From: Bordetella parapertussis
GTDB lineage: Bacteria > Pseudomonadota > Gammaproteobacteria > Burkholderiales > SG8-41
Assembly (NCBI GenBank): GCA_945901405.1
Contig: CAMDLH010000050.1
Coordinates: 1-36,309 of the forward strand
DNA length: 36,309 nt
Reading direction: 5' to 3'
The notes beneath the pieces were generated by a model that was not told where the DNA came from, searched no databases, and saw only the letters and a list, made by a program, of their open reading frames with translations. Below, in pieces: positions 28,081-36,161 of this stretch (position 1 is its first letter; every line of letters begins with the position of its first letter). A program made the translations under genes and the position numbers.

Positions 28081-30396
28081 ATGACCTCACCCGCCATCCT
28101 CATCACGCAGTGCCTGCAACATGATTTCGTCGCACCCGTCGGGCGCTACGACGCGTTGCCGAATCTGTTGCACATCGGCTTTGAGGAAGCGCGGCGTTTG
28201 ATGGGTGAAAATCCGACCGAAGGCCCGGTCGCGCGCGTGATGCGCTGGGCGTATCAGCAGACCGACGGCGAATTAAAGCTCGTGCACATACGCGATTGGC
28301 ACGACGAGGCCGACCCCGAGCAGCAGCAACACTTGAAGCAATTCGGCACGCATTGCATCAAGGGCACGCGCGGCGCCGAGTTTGCGTTTGATGTATCCGG
28401 CGCGCCCGACAAAAAAATCACTGTGATTGATTCGCCGGGGCTGAATGACTTTCTCGGCACGCCGCTTGCCACTGACCTCGGCGCGGCGGCAAACACGCAA
28501 TGCCGCATCGGCGTGATGGGCGTGTGGACCGAGGCAAAGGTGAGTTTTCTCGCTTACGAATTGCGCACGCGTTTCCCGGATGCCGAGATCGCCGTGTGCT
28601 CCGCGCTCGCCGCGAGCGCCAGCCGCAACGGGCATTTCCTTGCCTTGCAGCAGTTAAACAATCTGCTGGGCGTGCGCATCATCGATTCGGTGGGTGGCTT
28701 CGTTGACTTCCTCGGCGGCACGCTCGATGAGGCGCCGTTGCAAACCGCCGGCGGTTATCAGCCGCAGGTTGAATACGACACCAAGCGCGCACCGGGCGAC
28801 ATCGATAAACAATTAGTGAGTTATCTGTTTCGCGACTGCTCCACCGTGCGCGCGCGCGAACTCTCCGGCGGGTTTTCCGGCAACTTGGTGCTTGCCTGCG
28901 ACAGCACCGACCGTGAGCGCCGCCGCCAGGTGCCGCATGTGGTGAAAATCGGGGCGCGCGATCCAATAGGCCGCGAGCGTGCGTCGTTCGAGCAGATCGA
29001 GCAGGTGCTGGGCAATTCCGCGCCGCGCATCACTGATTTTGCCGACTGGGGCGAGCGCGGCGCGATCAAGTACCGTTATGCCGCGATGGGCGCGGGCGTG
29101 GCGAGTACGTTTCAGCGACGCTACATGGAGGGCCTGCCGCTATCCGAAGTCGAGCGTATCCTCGATATCGTGTTCGGCGAACAACTCGCGCGGCTCTACA
29201 GCGCGCCGGAGCGCGAGGCGGTTGATCTATTCGAGTATTACAGTTTCAGCGCGCAGTGGGCGCCGCATGTGCGCATGCGCGTGGAAGAACTGCTCGGCGC
29301 GCCAGCAGCGGAAGCGACGTTGCGCTTGCCCGGCGGGCTGACCACGCCCAACATCTGCCGCTTTTACGAGAGCACGCTCGCCACGCTGCCGCGCCAGCAC
29401 GGGCGCTCGTGGTGGTTCGCGCATGTGCATGGCGATCTGAATGGCGCGAACATCATTCTCGATGCGCACCAGAACGTCTGGCTCATCGATTTTTTTCACA
29501 CGCATCGCGGCCACATTCTCAAGGATCTGGCCAAGCTCGAAAGCGATTTGTTTTATATCTGGACGCCGATCGAGAACGCAAACGATCTTGCCGCGGCGGT
29601 GCGCTTGACCGACGCGCTGCTCGAAGTGCGCGATCTCGCAGGCGAATTGCCGGGCGCGGAACATTACGCAATCACCACGCCCGCGCTCGCGCGCGCGTGG
29701 GATACCGTGCGCAAGCTGCGCGGTTTTTATCCCGCGCTGATCGAAAGCGACCGCGATCCGCTGCAACTGATGACCGCGCAGTTGCGTTATGCCGTGCACA
29801 CGCTGGGTTTTGACGAATGCAATCACTGGCAAAAGCTGTGGGCGTTGTATGCAGCCGGGCAGACCGCCGCGAAGATAGAGCAGCGTTTGCTGAAATCAGG
29901 GCCGCTGCGCGTGGATTGGCTCACTCCCGCAAACAGCAATCTCGGTCTCACCATACTGCCGGGCCGGCGCGACTATGGCCGCGATCTCGTTGGCGATATC
30001 GCGTCGCTGAAAGCGGCGGGCGCAACACATGTGTTAACACTGGTGACTCCCGACGAACTCGCCGCGCGCGGAGTAGAACTTTTGGCCGACGCGGTGCGTG
30101 GCGCGGGCTTGCAGCACTGCCAGGAGCCTTTGCTCGATCAGCGTGCACTGACCATCGAACAAATGGATCGCGTCGCGGATTGGCTGGATGCCGCGCTCGC
30201 CAACAATGGAAAAGTAGTCGTGCATTGCGTCGCGGGCCTCGGCCGCTCCGGCATGGTGGCGGCAAGTTACCTCACGCGCGCGGGCATGACCTCGCGCGAC
30301 GCCATAGAACTGGTGCGCGCCCGCCGCTCGCCGCGGGCGATTGAAACCGCGGTGCAGGAGGACTTCGTGCATCGTTATGCGGCGGTGCGTGAGTGA
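28081..30396 (+). CDS. Three-domain fusion: isochorismatase-like, APH-like kinase, CX5R protein phosphatase
   Basis: This 771-aa protein has three readable parts. Residues 1-220 have the isochorismatase fold (ILITQCLQHDFV with Asp15; NDFLGTPLATDL; GVWTEAKVSF), but the catalytic Cys position is Lys153 and the usual Lys is missing, so this domain is probably non-hydrolytic. Residues 270-600 resemble aminoglycoside phosphotransferase-like kinases: HVVKIGA (Lys289), VHGDLNGANIIL (Asp452, Asn457) and WLIDFFHTHRG (Asp470). Residues 610-771 are a dual-specificity phosphatase with VHCVAGLGRSGMVAASYL (Cys716, Arg722). The kinase part resembles domains described in MoxR-vWA ternary systems. It lies directly upstream of such a cluster but is separated from it by a repeat. 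No Shine-Dalgarno is evident at the ATG. Inferred role: sensing a ligand and reversibly phosphorylating a partner. Confidence 0.85.
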   Translation: MTSPAILITQCLQHDFVAPVGRYDALPNLLHIGFEEARRLMGENPTEGPVARVMRWAYQQTDGELKLVHIRDWHDEADPEQQQHLKQFGTHCIKGTRGAEFAFDVSGAPDKKITVIDSPGLNDFLGTPLATDLGAAANTQCRIGVMGVWTEAKVSFLAYELRTRFPDAEIAVCSALAASASRNGHFLALQQLNNLLGVRIIDSVGGFVDFLGGTLDEAPLQTAGGYQPQVEYDTKRAPGDIDKQLVSYLFRDCSTVRARELSGGFSGNLVLACDSTDRERRRQVPHVVKIGARDPIGRERASFEQIEQVLGNSAPRITDFADWGERGAIKYRYAAMGAGVASTFQRRYMEGLPLSEVERILDIVFGEQLARLYSAPEREAVDLFEYYSFSAQWAPHVRMRVEELLGAPAAEATLRLPGGLTTPNICRFYESTLATLPRQHGRSWWFAHVHGDLNGANIILDAHQNVWLIDFFHTHRGHILKDLAKLESDLFYIWTPIENANDLAAAVRLTDALLEVRDLAGELPGAEHYAITTPALARAWDTVRKLRGFYPALIESDRDPLQLMTAQLRYAVHTLGFDECNHWQKLWALYAAGQTAAKIEQRLLKSGPLRVDWLTPANSNLGLTILPGRRDYGRDLVGDIASLKAAGATHVLTLVTPDELAARGVELLADAVRGAGLQHCQEPLLDQRALTIEQMDRVADWLDAALANNGKVVVHCVAGLGRSGMVAASYLTRAGMTSRDAIELVRARRSPRAIETAVQEDFVHRYAAVRE

Positions 30397-30412
30397 AGGG
30401 TAACTGCTTTTT

Positions 30413-30576
30413 GACACGGATTTACGCAGATGAACGCGGATTCACCTCCAATCTGTCGTTCCTGCGCAGGCCGGAACCCATGACACGGTGCCAGTTGGGA
30501 TACCGCATGGATTCCCTCCTGCGCGGGAATGACGGAGGTAGGTTTTAATCTGTGTTCATCTGCGTAAATCCGTGGC
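30413..30576. repeat. Dispersed inverted repeat, CACGGATTTACGCAGATG family (copy 2), with a second element nested inside
   Basis: The left arm from GACACGGATTTACGCAGATG (30413-30442) pairs with the right arm ending ATCTGCGTAAATCCGTGGC (30547-30576), with about 27 of 30 matches. Inside it, at 30457-30533, is another inverted pair: CGTTCCTGCGCAGGCCGGAA and, inverted, CTCCTGCGCGGGAATGACG. That is the common CGTCATTCCCGCGCAGGCGG-type repeat. It lies between the fusion gene and the MoxR gene. Confidence 0.75.
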
Positions 30577-30617
30577 AAAGAAGGTTTTGAAGTTCGCTTT
30601 TAAACGGAGGTAGCGCA

Positions 30618-32198
30618 ATGGGTCTGCTGGACATGTTTCAAAAGGTCTCCGAGTCGCCGACGAATCCGCGGCAATCCAAGGCCGCGAAGGCGTTCGACGT
30701 GGCCGACCTTTACAGTGGCCCGCTGGCGCAACCGCAGGCCGCCACCGCAGGTGAGATTGCGCTCGATGAGAAATTACGCCAGGCGTATTTCTGGATCGTC
30801 AATCACGCGATCATCAATCCTTACTACGACATCGAATATCAGACCGGCCCTTCGCAGCAATATGCGTTCGGCGATCAGAAAAGTATTTTGCGTTTGCCGT
30901 CGGGGCAAAGTTATTCGAGTTTCGTGTTGCTGCCCTTGCTCAACCTCGTTGCGCGCAAGCGCTGCCTGCTGGTGGGCGGGCCGGGGCGCGGCAAGACCGC
31001 GAGCGCGATCCTCATGGGCATACTTGCCGGTTATCCGCTGAAGGACGTGAAGCGCGCGATTCAGCACGGCCAGCCGCAGATGACCATCACCGATCTGCTC
31101 GGTAATCCATTGCCCGGCGATCTGGTGAAGGCCGAAAGCATGGACGAGATTCGCATTGCGTGGCGCAAGTGGCTCGCGATGCGCGTGAAAATCATCGACG
31201 AATACAACCGCATCCCCACCCGCACGCAGTCCGCGCTGCTCACCGTGATGGCGGACAACTACGCCGAGTTGCTCGATCAGATTTACGAATGCCCCGAGGC
31301 CGCGTGGTATCTCACCGCCAACGACGATGCGGGTGGGGGCACCTATCAGGTGATCGAGGCGCTGCGTGACCGCATCGACGTGGTGGTGAAGGCGCTGCAT
31401 TTTAATCCGCGCTTTCTCGGCGATCTGTTGTCGCGCATCGAGGCCGGCATCAAGCCCGAGACCATGGTGCCGCGCTCGATTATTTTCAGCGAAGCGGAGA
31501 TCGATCTGGCGAGTGCGGCGATCCTCGCGGTGAAGCTGCCAGACCCGCTGCGCCGCCGCATCGAACACTTTGCCAGCCAGTTCGAATTTTATGAATACGC
31601 CGCGGCGCAAGTCGAATACAAAACCAAGGACACGGTGAAGCTCTCCGGCGTGGAGTTTCACCAACTCGACGCGCTCGACACCGGCAAGGACAAGGCAAAA
31701 GACCTCGGCCAGCAAACGCGCAACGGCCTCTCGGTGCGCGCGCTGATGACCACGCTGGTGTTCGTGAAGGCGATGGCGTGGTTTCGCGGCGATGATTTCG
31801 TCACGATCGAGGATATCCGCCAGATATTGCCGTTCGTGCTGCACGACAAGCTCGCGCAGAATGCCGACGCACCCGTGTTTGAGCAAAGCGGCCAGGCGGT
31901 GTTTCGTGTTGATCGCATCGGCTGGCTGCGGCAAATGTTCGATCAATCGTGTCAGGAATTCGACCGGCTCAATTTGGATAAGGATGACCCGGTGTTGGCC
32001 CTGGACGCCGAGTTCCAGAAAGGTCTCGATGGCTTGCCGCCGGTCGAAGTGCGCAATCGCCTTGCGCGCATTGAGCGCACGCTCGCTGATTGGAGCGGCG
32101 AGCGCAAGCTCTACGGGCCGCGCTTTGACGACATACTCAAGCTGAAGTATTTTCATCAGCGCTACACCAATTACCTGACCTGGCTGGAGCGCAAGTGA
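30618..32198 (+). CDS. MoxR-type AAA+ ATPase
   Basis: This 526-aa protein has a MoxR/RavA-like AAA+ core: Walker A GGPGRGKT (residues 120-127), Walker B KIIDEYNR (191-198), sensor 1 YLTANDD (Asn235), Arg-containing EALRDRIDVVV (arginine finger region, 248-256) and sensor 2 in GLSVRALMT. The N-terminal 100 residues and the C-terminal 130 residues (helical, ending in FDDILKLKYFHQRYTNYLTW) are extra to the core. MoxR ATPases act as chaperones with vWA partners, remodelling target complexes. GGAGG lies 7 nt before the ATG. The stop overlaps the next GTG as GTGA, so the downstream gene is translationally coupled. Confidence 0.92.
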   Translation: MGLLDMFQKVSESPTNPRQSKAAKAFDVADLYSGPLAQPQAATAGEIALDEKLRQAYFWIVNHAIINPYYDIEYQTGPSQQYAFGDQKSILRLPSGQSYSSFVLLPLLNLVARKRCLLVGGPGRGKTASAILMGILAGYPLKDVKRAIQHGQPQMTITDLLGNPLPGDLVKAESMDEIRIAWRKWLAMRVKIIDEYNRIPTRTQSALLTVMADNYAELLDQIYECPEAAWYLTANDDAGGGTYQVIEALRDRIDVVVKALHFNPRFLGDLLSRIEAGIKPETMVPRSIIFSEAEIDLASAAILAVKLPDPLRRRIEHFASQFEFYEYAAAQVEYKTKDTVKLSGVEFHQLDALDTGKDKAKDLGQQTRNGLSVRALMTTLVFVKAMAWFRGDDFVTIEDIRQILPFVLHDKLAQNADAPVFEQSGQAVFRVDRIGWLRQMFDQSCQEFDRLNLDKDDPVLALDAEFQKGLDGLPPVEVRNRLARIERTLADWSGERKLYGPRFDDILKLKYFHQRYTNYLTWLERK

Positions 32199-33202
32199 TT
32201 GGCAACGCACTCACTGCGGTGCTGCAGGCGAAGCGCGCGGATTTCAACCAGCGCTTCAATCTTGCGCATCAGCAATACCGCACGCTGACGGCGGACGACT
32301 GGTTCGCCTTCGTCAAAGACACGTTAAGCCCGGTGGCGGAAATCGTCGCCGCGCATGACAAGGCTGCCGTGGCCGAAGTGATCGACGCGCTCTACGACCA
32401 GGCGTTGCCGCTGGTGGCGCAGCGCTGGCTGGGCGCAGATGCGCGCGAGCCGGTGCTTGCCGCAAGTTATAAACAACTACTCGCCGCGCTCGTGCCCGCG
32501 CTCGCGCGCGAACCCGCGCGGCTTTCCGGCGCGCTGCTCAATGCCTTGCATCAGATCTGCCAGGTCGACGCGCCACGCGCCCGCGTGTGGGCGCAGCGCC
32601 TTGCAACCGTCGGCGCGAAGTCCGCCGACGTTGATGCATTGCTCGCATTAGGCCGCGTGCTCGCATGGCGCGTGGGCCTGCCCGCGTATCGCACGGCGGC
32701 GTTGCAGGCGGGGCCAGGCCTGCCGCCGGAGTGGGCACAGCCGGCGCTGGGCTTGGCGGCGCCGCCCGACGCTGCATTGTGGCAAGCGCTTGCGCGTTCT
32801 CCTGCATTGCGCGCGGATGAAATCGGCATCAAACAAAATCCGCAACTCGAATGGCAGGGATGGAGCGGCGGTTATCGCGGTTTGGGCGGCGTGTTTGCCG
32901 CGCTGCCGATGGTGGGCCTTGCGGCAGGCAAGCTTGCCGCAAGCGATGGCGAAACGACATGGTGGCTCGCTGCCGATGGTTATGGCGCGCAACTGGTGCG
33001 CATGGGCGCGGCCGCCGATTGGCCGCTGGATACGATGTCCGCGGCGGCGAAGGCTGGCGCGGATGGCAGCGTGACGGCGGGCAAGTTGTCGCGCAAGTTT
33101 GTTGAATTGGAAAGTGCGCGGGGGGCGGTGGTGCATGAGGGGATCGTGGCGGTTACGTTGAGGACTTCTTATCAGGTGGCGGTGTTGCGGTGTGTGGCGT
33201 GA
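32195..33202 (+). CDS. MoxR-vWA system third component, possible bpX-like protein
   Basis: This 335-aa protein starts at GTG overlapping the moxR stop. Residues 1-200 are helical and Ala/Leu-rich (LTADDWFAFVKDTLSPVAEI, YKQLLAALVPALAREPARLS), perhaps HEAT- or TPR-like. Residues 210-335 are beta-rich with repeated Trp and Gly (WQGWSGGYRGLGGVFAALPM, TTWWLAADGYGAQLVRMG). MoxR-vWA loci commonly have a third beta-propeller-like component (bpX families), and the last part is reminiscent of it, but it is short for a full propeller. I do not recognise the family with certainty. It is followed by a repeat block that separates it from the vWA gene. Confidence 0.65.
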   Translation: MIGNALTAVLQAKRADFNQRFNLAHQQYRTLTADDWFAFVKDTLSPVAEIVAAHDKAAVAEVIDALYDQALPLVAQRWLGADAREPVLAASYKQLLAALVPALAREPARLSGALLNALHQICQVDAPRARVWAQRLATVGAKSADVDALLALGRVLAWRVGLPAYRTAALQAGPGLPPEWAQPALGLAAPPDAALWQALARSPALRADEIGIKQNPQLEWQGWSGGYRGLGGVFAALPMVGLAAGKLAASDGETTWWLAADGYGAQLVRMGAAADWPLDTMSAAAKAGADGSVTAGKLSRKFVELESARGAVVHEGIVAVTLRTSYQVAVLRCVA

Positions 33203-33597
33203 GCACGCTCGTCTTTTACGCACCAAAGGACGCCCCTTCCCCTTCGGGGGGAAGGTTGGGATGGGGGTGGTTTCAAAGCTGCTTGCTACGCCCACACGGT
33301 GCTTCAACTTCGCCGGGGGCAGCCCGGCGGCTGGTCACTTTTCTTGCTCCGCCAAGAAAAGTAACCAAAAGAAGGGCGCCCCGGACTCGGTCTCGCGAAG
33401 CGTGGTGCGAGCAGGGGCGCAAGCAGCTGCGTTCAGCGTTGGTTGCCGGGGCGCACGCGGCTGCTCCCGCAAACGGGCCTGCGGCGAACGAGTCGCAGCC
33501 GCCCCCAGGTTCGCCGGCCCTTCGGGCTCCCCTGCGGGTCGCAACCCGCAGGGCGCAATCGCCCCAAGCATTGCGCCGATCCACTATCGCGTAACCA
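33203..33597. repeat. Composite block of dispersed repeats inside the MoxR-vWA operon
   Basis: This 395-bp gap contains a CCTTCCCC-TTCGG-GGGGAAGG hairpin at 33235-33255, then GGTTGGGATGGGGGTGG, and the ACTTTTCTTGCTCCGCCAAG element near 33336-33368 whose arms ACTTTTCTT/AAGAAAAGT pair, followed by AACCAAAAGAAGGGCGCCCC. Both are repeats I recognise from betaproteobacterial and xanthomonad genomes. Long open frames here are by-products of the repeats. No Shine-Dalgarno for the vWA gene is visible at its right end. Confidence 0.7.
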
Positions 33598-35409
33598 ATG
33601 AGCGCCAATCTGGAATCCATCCGCGACGCGTGGCGCGAAAAATGGCCGCAGGCGCTTGCGCTGTGGAGTTCTTACGCACGCCTGTCCGAGCCGGTGTGGT
33701 GCATGTCGGCCAAGGATGCGAAACGCGAGCAATTGACGATGAGCTTCGCGATGATCCGGCTTACCGATCACGCGGTAGTGCTTAACGTTGAAGATATCGC
33801 CGAGCGCGGCCTTGCTGAATTTCCGCTTGAGGTGATGGGGCACGAAATCGGTCATCACATTTATTGCCCCGGTGATCTTAACGATCATGGGCGCATGCTG
33901 GTGCGTGTGCGGCGCGGGCTGCCGGGCGTGGAGGAGCACGCGCCGATGATCGCGAATATGTATGCCGATCTTTTTATCAATGACCGATTACAGCGTAATC
34001 ACGGACTGCGGCTCGATCGCATCTACGAGAAGCTGGTGGAGAAAGACAGCGGCGGCAGCGTGTTGTGGCGCATCTATCTGCGTATGTATGAGTTGCTGTG
34101 GCGGCTTGATCGCGGCACGCTGGTGAAACACCCGCTCTCCGACGGGCAGGAGGGTGATGCACAACTCGGCACGCGGCTGATTCGGGTGTATTCGCGCGAC
34201 TGGATGAAGGGTGCGGCGTCGTTCGGCGCGCTGTGCCTGAGCTATCTGACCAAGGAGGAAGGCCAGAAGCTGCGCGTCGCCGCGGGTGGCCTCCTCGACA
34301 GCGAAAGCGGCGGCATGGAAATGCCGGAGGGGTTGTCGGAGATCGAGGCCGATGAAGGCGAGCCGGTGCTGCATCCATCAGAAGACCCGCTGGTCGCGGG
34401 CGAGGCCGCCGCCGGGGACAAACACGGTGAAGTCGGCGACGAGGGTGACGGCGGCGACAAAGACGTTGAAAATTCAAACGATCCCGGCGGCCGCAAGTCG
34501 ATCAAGCGTTATCGCGGGGTGAGCGAATACCGCGAGCTGATGAAGCAACTCAACCCGCACGCCAGCGCGGAGGATGTCACGCTGCGATACTACCGCGAGC
34601 GCTCGATGCCCTATCTGATTCGCTTCCCGGAAAAAGTAACCGCCATTGCACAAGAGCCGGAAATGGAAGGGCTGGAAACCTGGGACATCGGCCGCTCGTT
34701 TAACGAAGTCGATTGGATCGAGAGCATCACGCGCAGCCCGCACGTGGTGCCGGGCGTGACGACCGTTGCGCGCGTCTACGGTGATACGCCGGGGCAAGAC
34801 CCGCACAAGGAGCCGTTCGATCTTTACGTTGGCATCGATTGCTCGGGTTCCATGCCCAATCCGCGCATGCAGTTGTCGTACCCGGTGCTCGCCGGGTTTA
34901 TCGTCGCACTGTCCGCGTTGCGCGCGGGCGCGCGCGTGATGGTGTGTCTGTCGGGCGAGCCGGGCAAATCAATCGCCACCGACGGCTTTCGCCGCGATCA
35001 GGATTCGGTGCTGCGCCTGCTCACGCAATACCTCGGCCAGGGCTACAGCTACGGCATCTTCCGCCTCGACGACATGGCGGCACAATTAAAGCCCCGCCAT
35101 CGCCCGGTGCATGTGCTGATACTCACCGACAGCGATATCTACACCTCGCTCAATGAAAAGCACGGCACGAAAGGCGCGCAGCGGGAAGGCTGGCTCGCGG
35201 CGGAGGAAGGCTTGCGCAAGGCGGGCGGCGGCGGCACCATGCTGCTGCACGCGCCGGCGCAGATGAGCGCCTACATGAGCCGTTTTGATAGCGAGGCCAA
35301 GAAACTTACGGCGCAAGGCTGGCGCATGGCTTACGTGAGCGATTGGGCGCAAGTGCTCGAATTCGCGCGCAACTTTGCGCGGCAATTATGGGAAAGCAAA
35401 CGAAACTGA
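33598..35409 (+). CDS. HExxH metallopeptidase-like domain fused to a vWA domain
   Basis: In this 603-aa protein, residues 1-230 hold a zincin-like motif GHEIGHH (H82, E83, H86), with MYADLFINDRLQ about 30 residues further as a possible source of the third ligand. Residues 240-300 are a very acidic, Gly/Asp-rich linker (GDEGDGGDKDVENSNDPGG). Residues 408-600 are a von Willebrand factor A domain with a complete MIDAS start DCSGS (D414, S416, S418) and LTDSD further on. vWA proteins with MIDAS bind metal and partner proteins and work with MoxR ATPases. A protease fused to the vWA suggests that the MoxR partner delivers a substrate to it. The ATG has no visible Shine-Dalgarno. The next gene overlaps its 3' end by 22 nt. 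Confidence 0.88.
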   Translation: MSANLESIRDAWREKWPQALALWSSYARLSEPVWCMSAKDAKREQLTMSFAMIRLTDHAVVLNVEDIAERGLAEFPLEVMGHEIGHHIYCPGDLNDHGRMLVRVRRGLPGVEEHAPMIANMYADLFINDRLQRNHGLRLDRIYEKLVEKDSGGSVLWRIYLRMYELLWRLDRGTLVKHPLSDGQEGDAQLGTRLIRVYSRDWMKGAASFGALCLSYLTKEEGQKLRVAAGGLLDSESGGMEMPEGLSEIEADEGEPVLHPSEDPLVAGEAAAGDKHGEVGDEGDGGDKDVENSNDPGGRKSIKRYRGVSEYRELMKQLNPHASAEDVTLRYYRERSMPYLIRFPEKVTAIAQEPEMEGLETWDIGRSFNEVDWIESITRSPHVVPGVTTVARVYGDTPGQDPHKEPFDLYVGIDCSGSMPNPRMQLSYPVLAGFIVALSALRAGARVMVCLSGEPGKSIATDGFRRDQDSVLRLLTQYLGQGYSYGIFRLDDMAAQLKPRHRPVHVLILTDSDIYTSLNEKHGTKGAQREGWLAAEEGLRKAGGGGTMLLHAPAQMSAYMSRFDSEAKKLTAQGWRMAYVSDWAQVLEFARNFARQLWESKRN

Positions 35410-36026
35410 ATCCCGGCCCGCTGCTACAGCAACTGACACGGCGCATCGCCGAGACGCCCGCCGACCTGCTGGCCGAACCGGCGATGGGCAAAACGGCGGG
35501 TGTCGCCACCGGCGCCGTCGCGGGTGACGTGCTGCGCGGGCTGGGCTTGCTGAATCCGGACGCGCGCTGGCTGGCGACACTGCATCCCGACAAAGCCGAC
35601 AAGACACAGCGCAATCACCTGCGCGTGATGCTGGTTGCGAGCTGGTTGCTTGCCGATCCGTGGTTTCGCGACAAGGCCAAATCCGCCGATGCGCAAATTT
35701 GGCTCTACGGTGGCAGCATCGCCGAACTCGCCGCACTCACCACCGCGGATGCGTTCGTGAAAGACGACGACCGCCGCGAGGAGCTTGCGCGCCTTGCACT
35801 GAAGGCGCTGGGGTTTGTGCCGCAAGGCGAGAGCGGCGCGCAGGCGCAGGATCGGCTCGAATCGATATCCAGCGTCGAGCGTCAGCGCGTGGTTGCCGCG
35901 TCACGCAAAGTGCAGGACGCCGCGAAAAAGCGCCGCGAGGAAGAAGAAGCGCGCGCGCAAAAAGTGCGTGAAGAGATGCAACGCAAGGCGGCGGAGGCTG
36001 CGGCGGCTAAAGGGACCAGGGAATAA
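35388..36026 (+). CDS. Hypothetical protein of the MoxR-vWA cluster with charged coiled-coil tail
   Basis: This 212-aa protein starts at ATG 35388 (MGKQTKLNPGPLLQQLTRRI), inside the vWA gene; an in-frame start at 35343 would extend it but lies deeper in the vWA frame. Residues 1-150 are helical (LLNPDARWLATLHPDKADKT, LMVASWLLADPWFRD-like helix, IAELAALTTADAF). Residues 165-212 are a Lys/Arg/Glu-rich coiled coil (RKVQDAAKKRREEEEARAQK). No known catalytic motif is seen. The overlap implies translational coupling with vWA, so it is likely a subunit or adaptor of the same complex. Family not recognised. Confidence 0.75.
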   Translation: MGKQTKLNPGPLLQQLTRRIAETPADLLAEPAMGKTAGVATGAVAGDVLRGLGLLNPDARWLATLHPDKADKTQRNHLRVMLVASWLLADPWFRDKAKSADAQIWLYGGSIAELAALTTADAFVKDDDRREELARLALKALGFVPQGESGAQAQDRLESISSVERQRVVAASRKVQDAAKKRREEEEARAQKVREEMQRKAAEAAAAKGTRE

Positions 36027-36041
36027 CTACAAGAACTTTTT

Positions 36042-36072
36042 AGCCACGGATTTACACAGATGAACACAGATT
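36042..36072 (+). repeat. Half copy of the CCACGGATTTACACAGATG repeat (copy 3)
   Basis: AGCCACGGATTTACACAGAT followed by GAACACAGATT repeats the left arm of copy 1 at 27908, in the same orientation. No matching right arm occurs in the remaining window. It begins 15 bp after the last gene of the cluster. Confidence 0.7.
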
Positions 36073-36161
36073 AAAATCATGTCCGCCGTTCAGCGGAAGC
36101 ATCGTAACTATTTGTTTTTAAACATCTTTTTCTCATGCATTATTTGGCTTGGAGTTTGACC

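Noticed and set aside
30774..32210. Minus-strand open frame of 478 codons opposite moxR
   Set aside because: The MoxR Walker and sensor motifs lie on the plus strand; this is the mirror frame in GC-rich DNA.
33190..33785. Two plus-strand open frames across the repeat block
   Set aside because: They consist of known dispersed repeats plus an out-of-frame piece of the vWA gene, with no ribosome site or homology.
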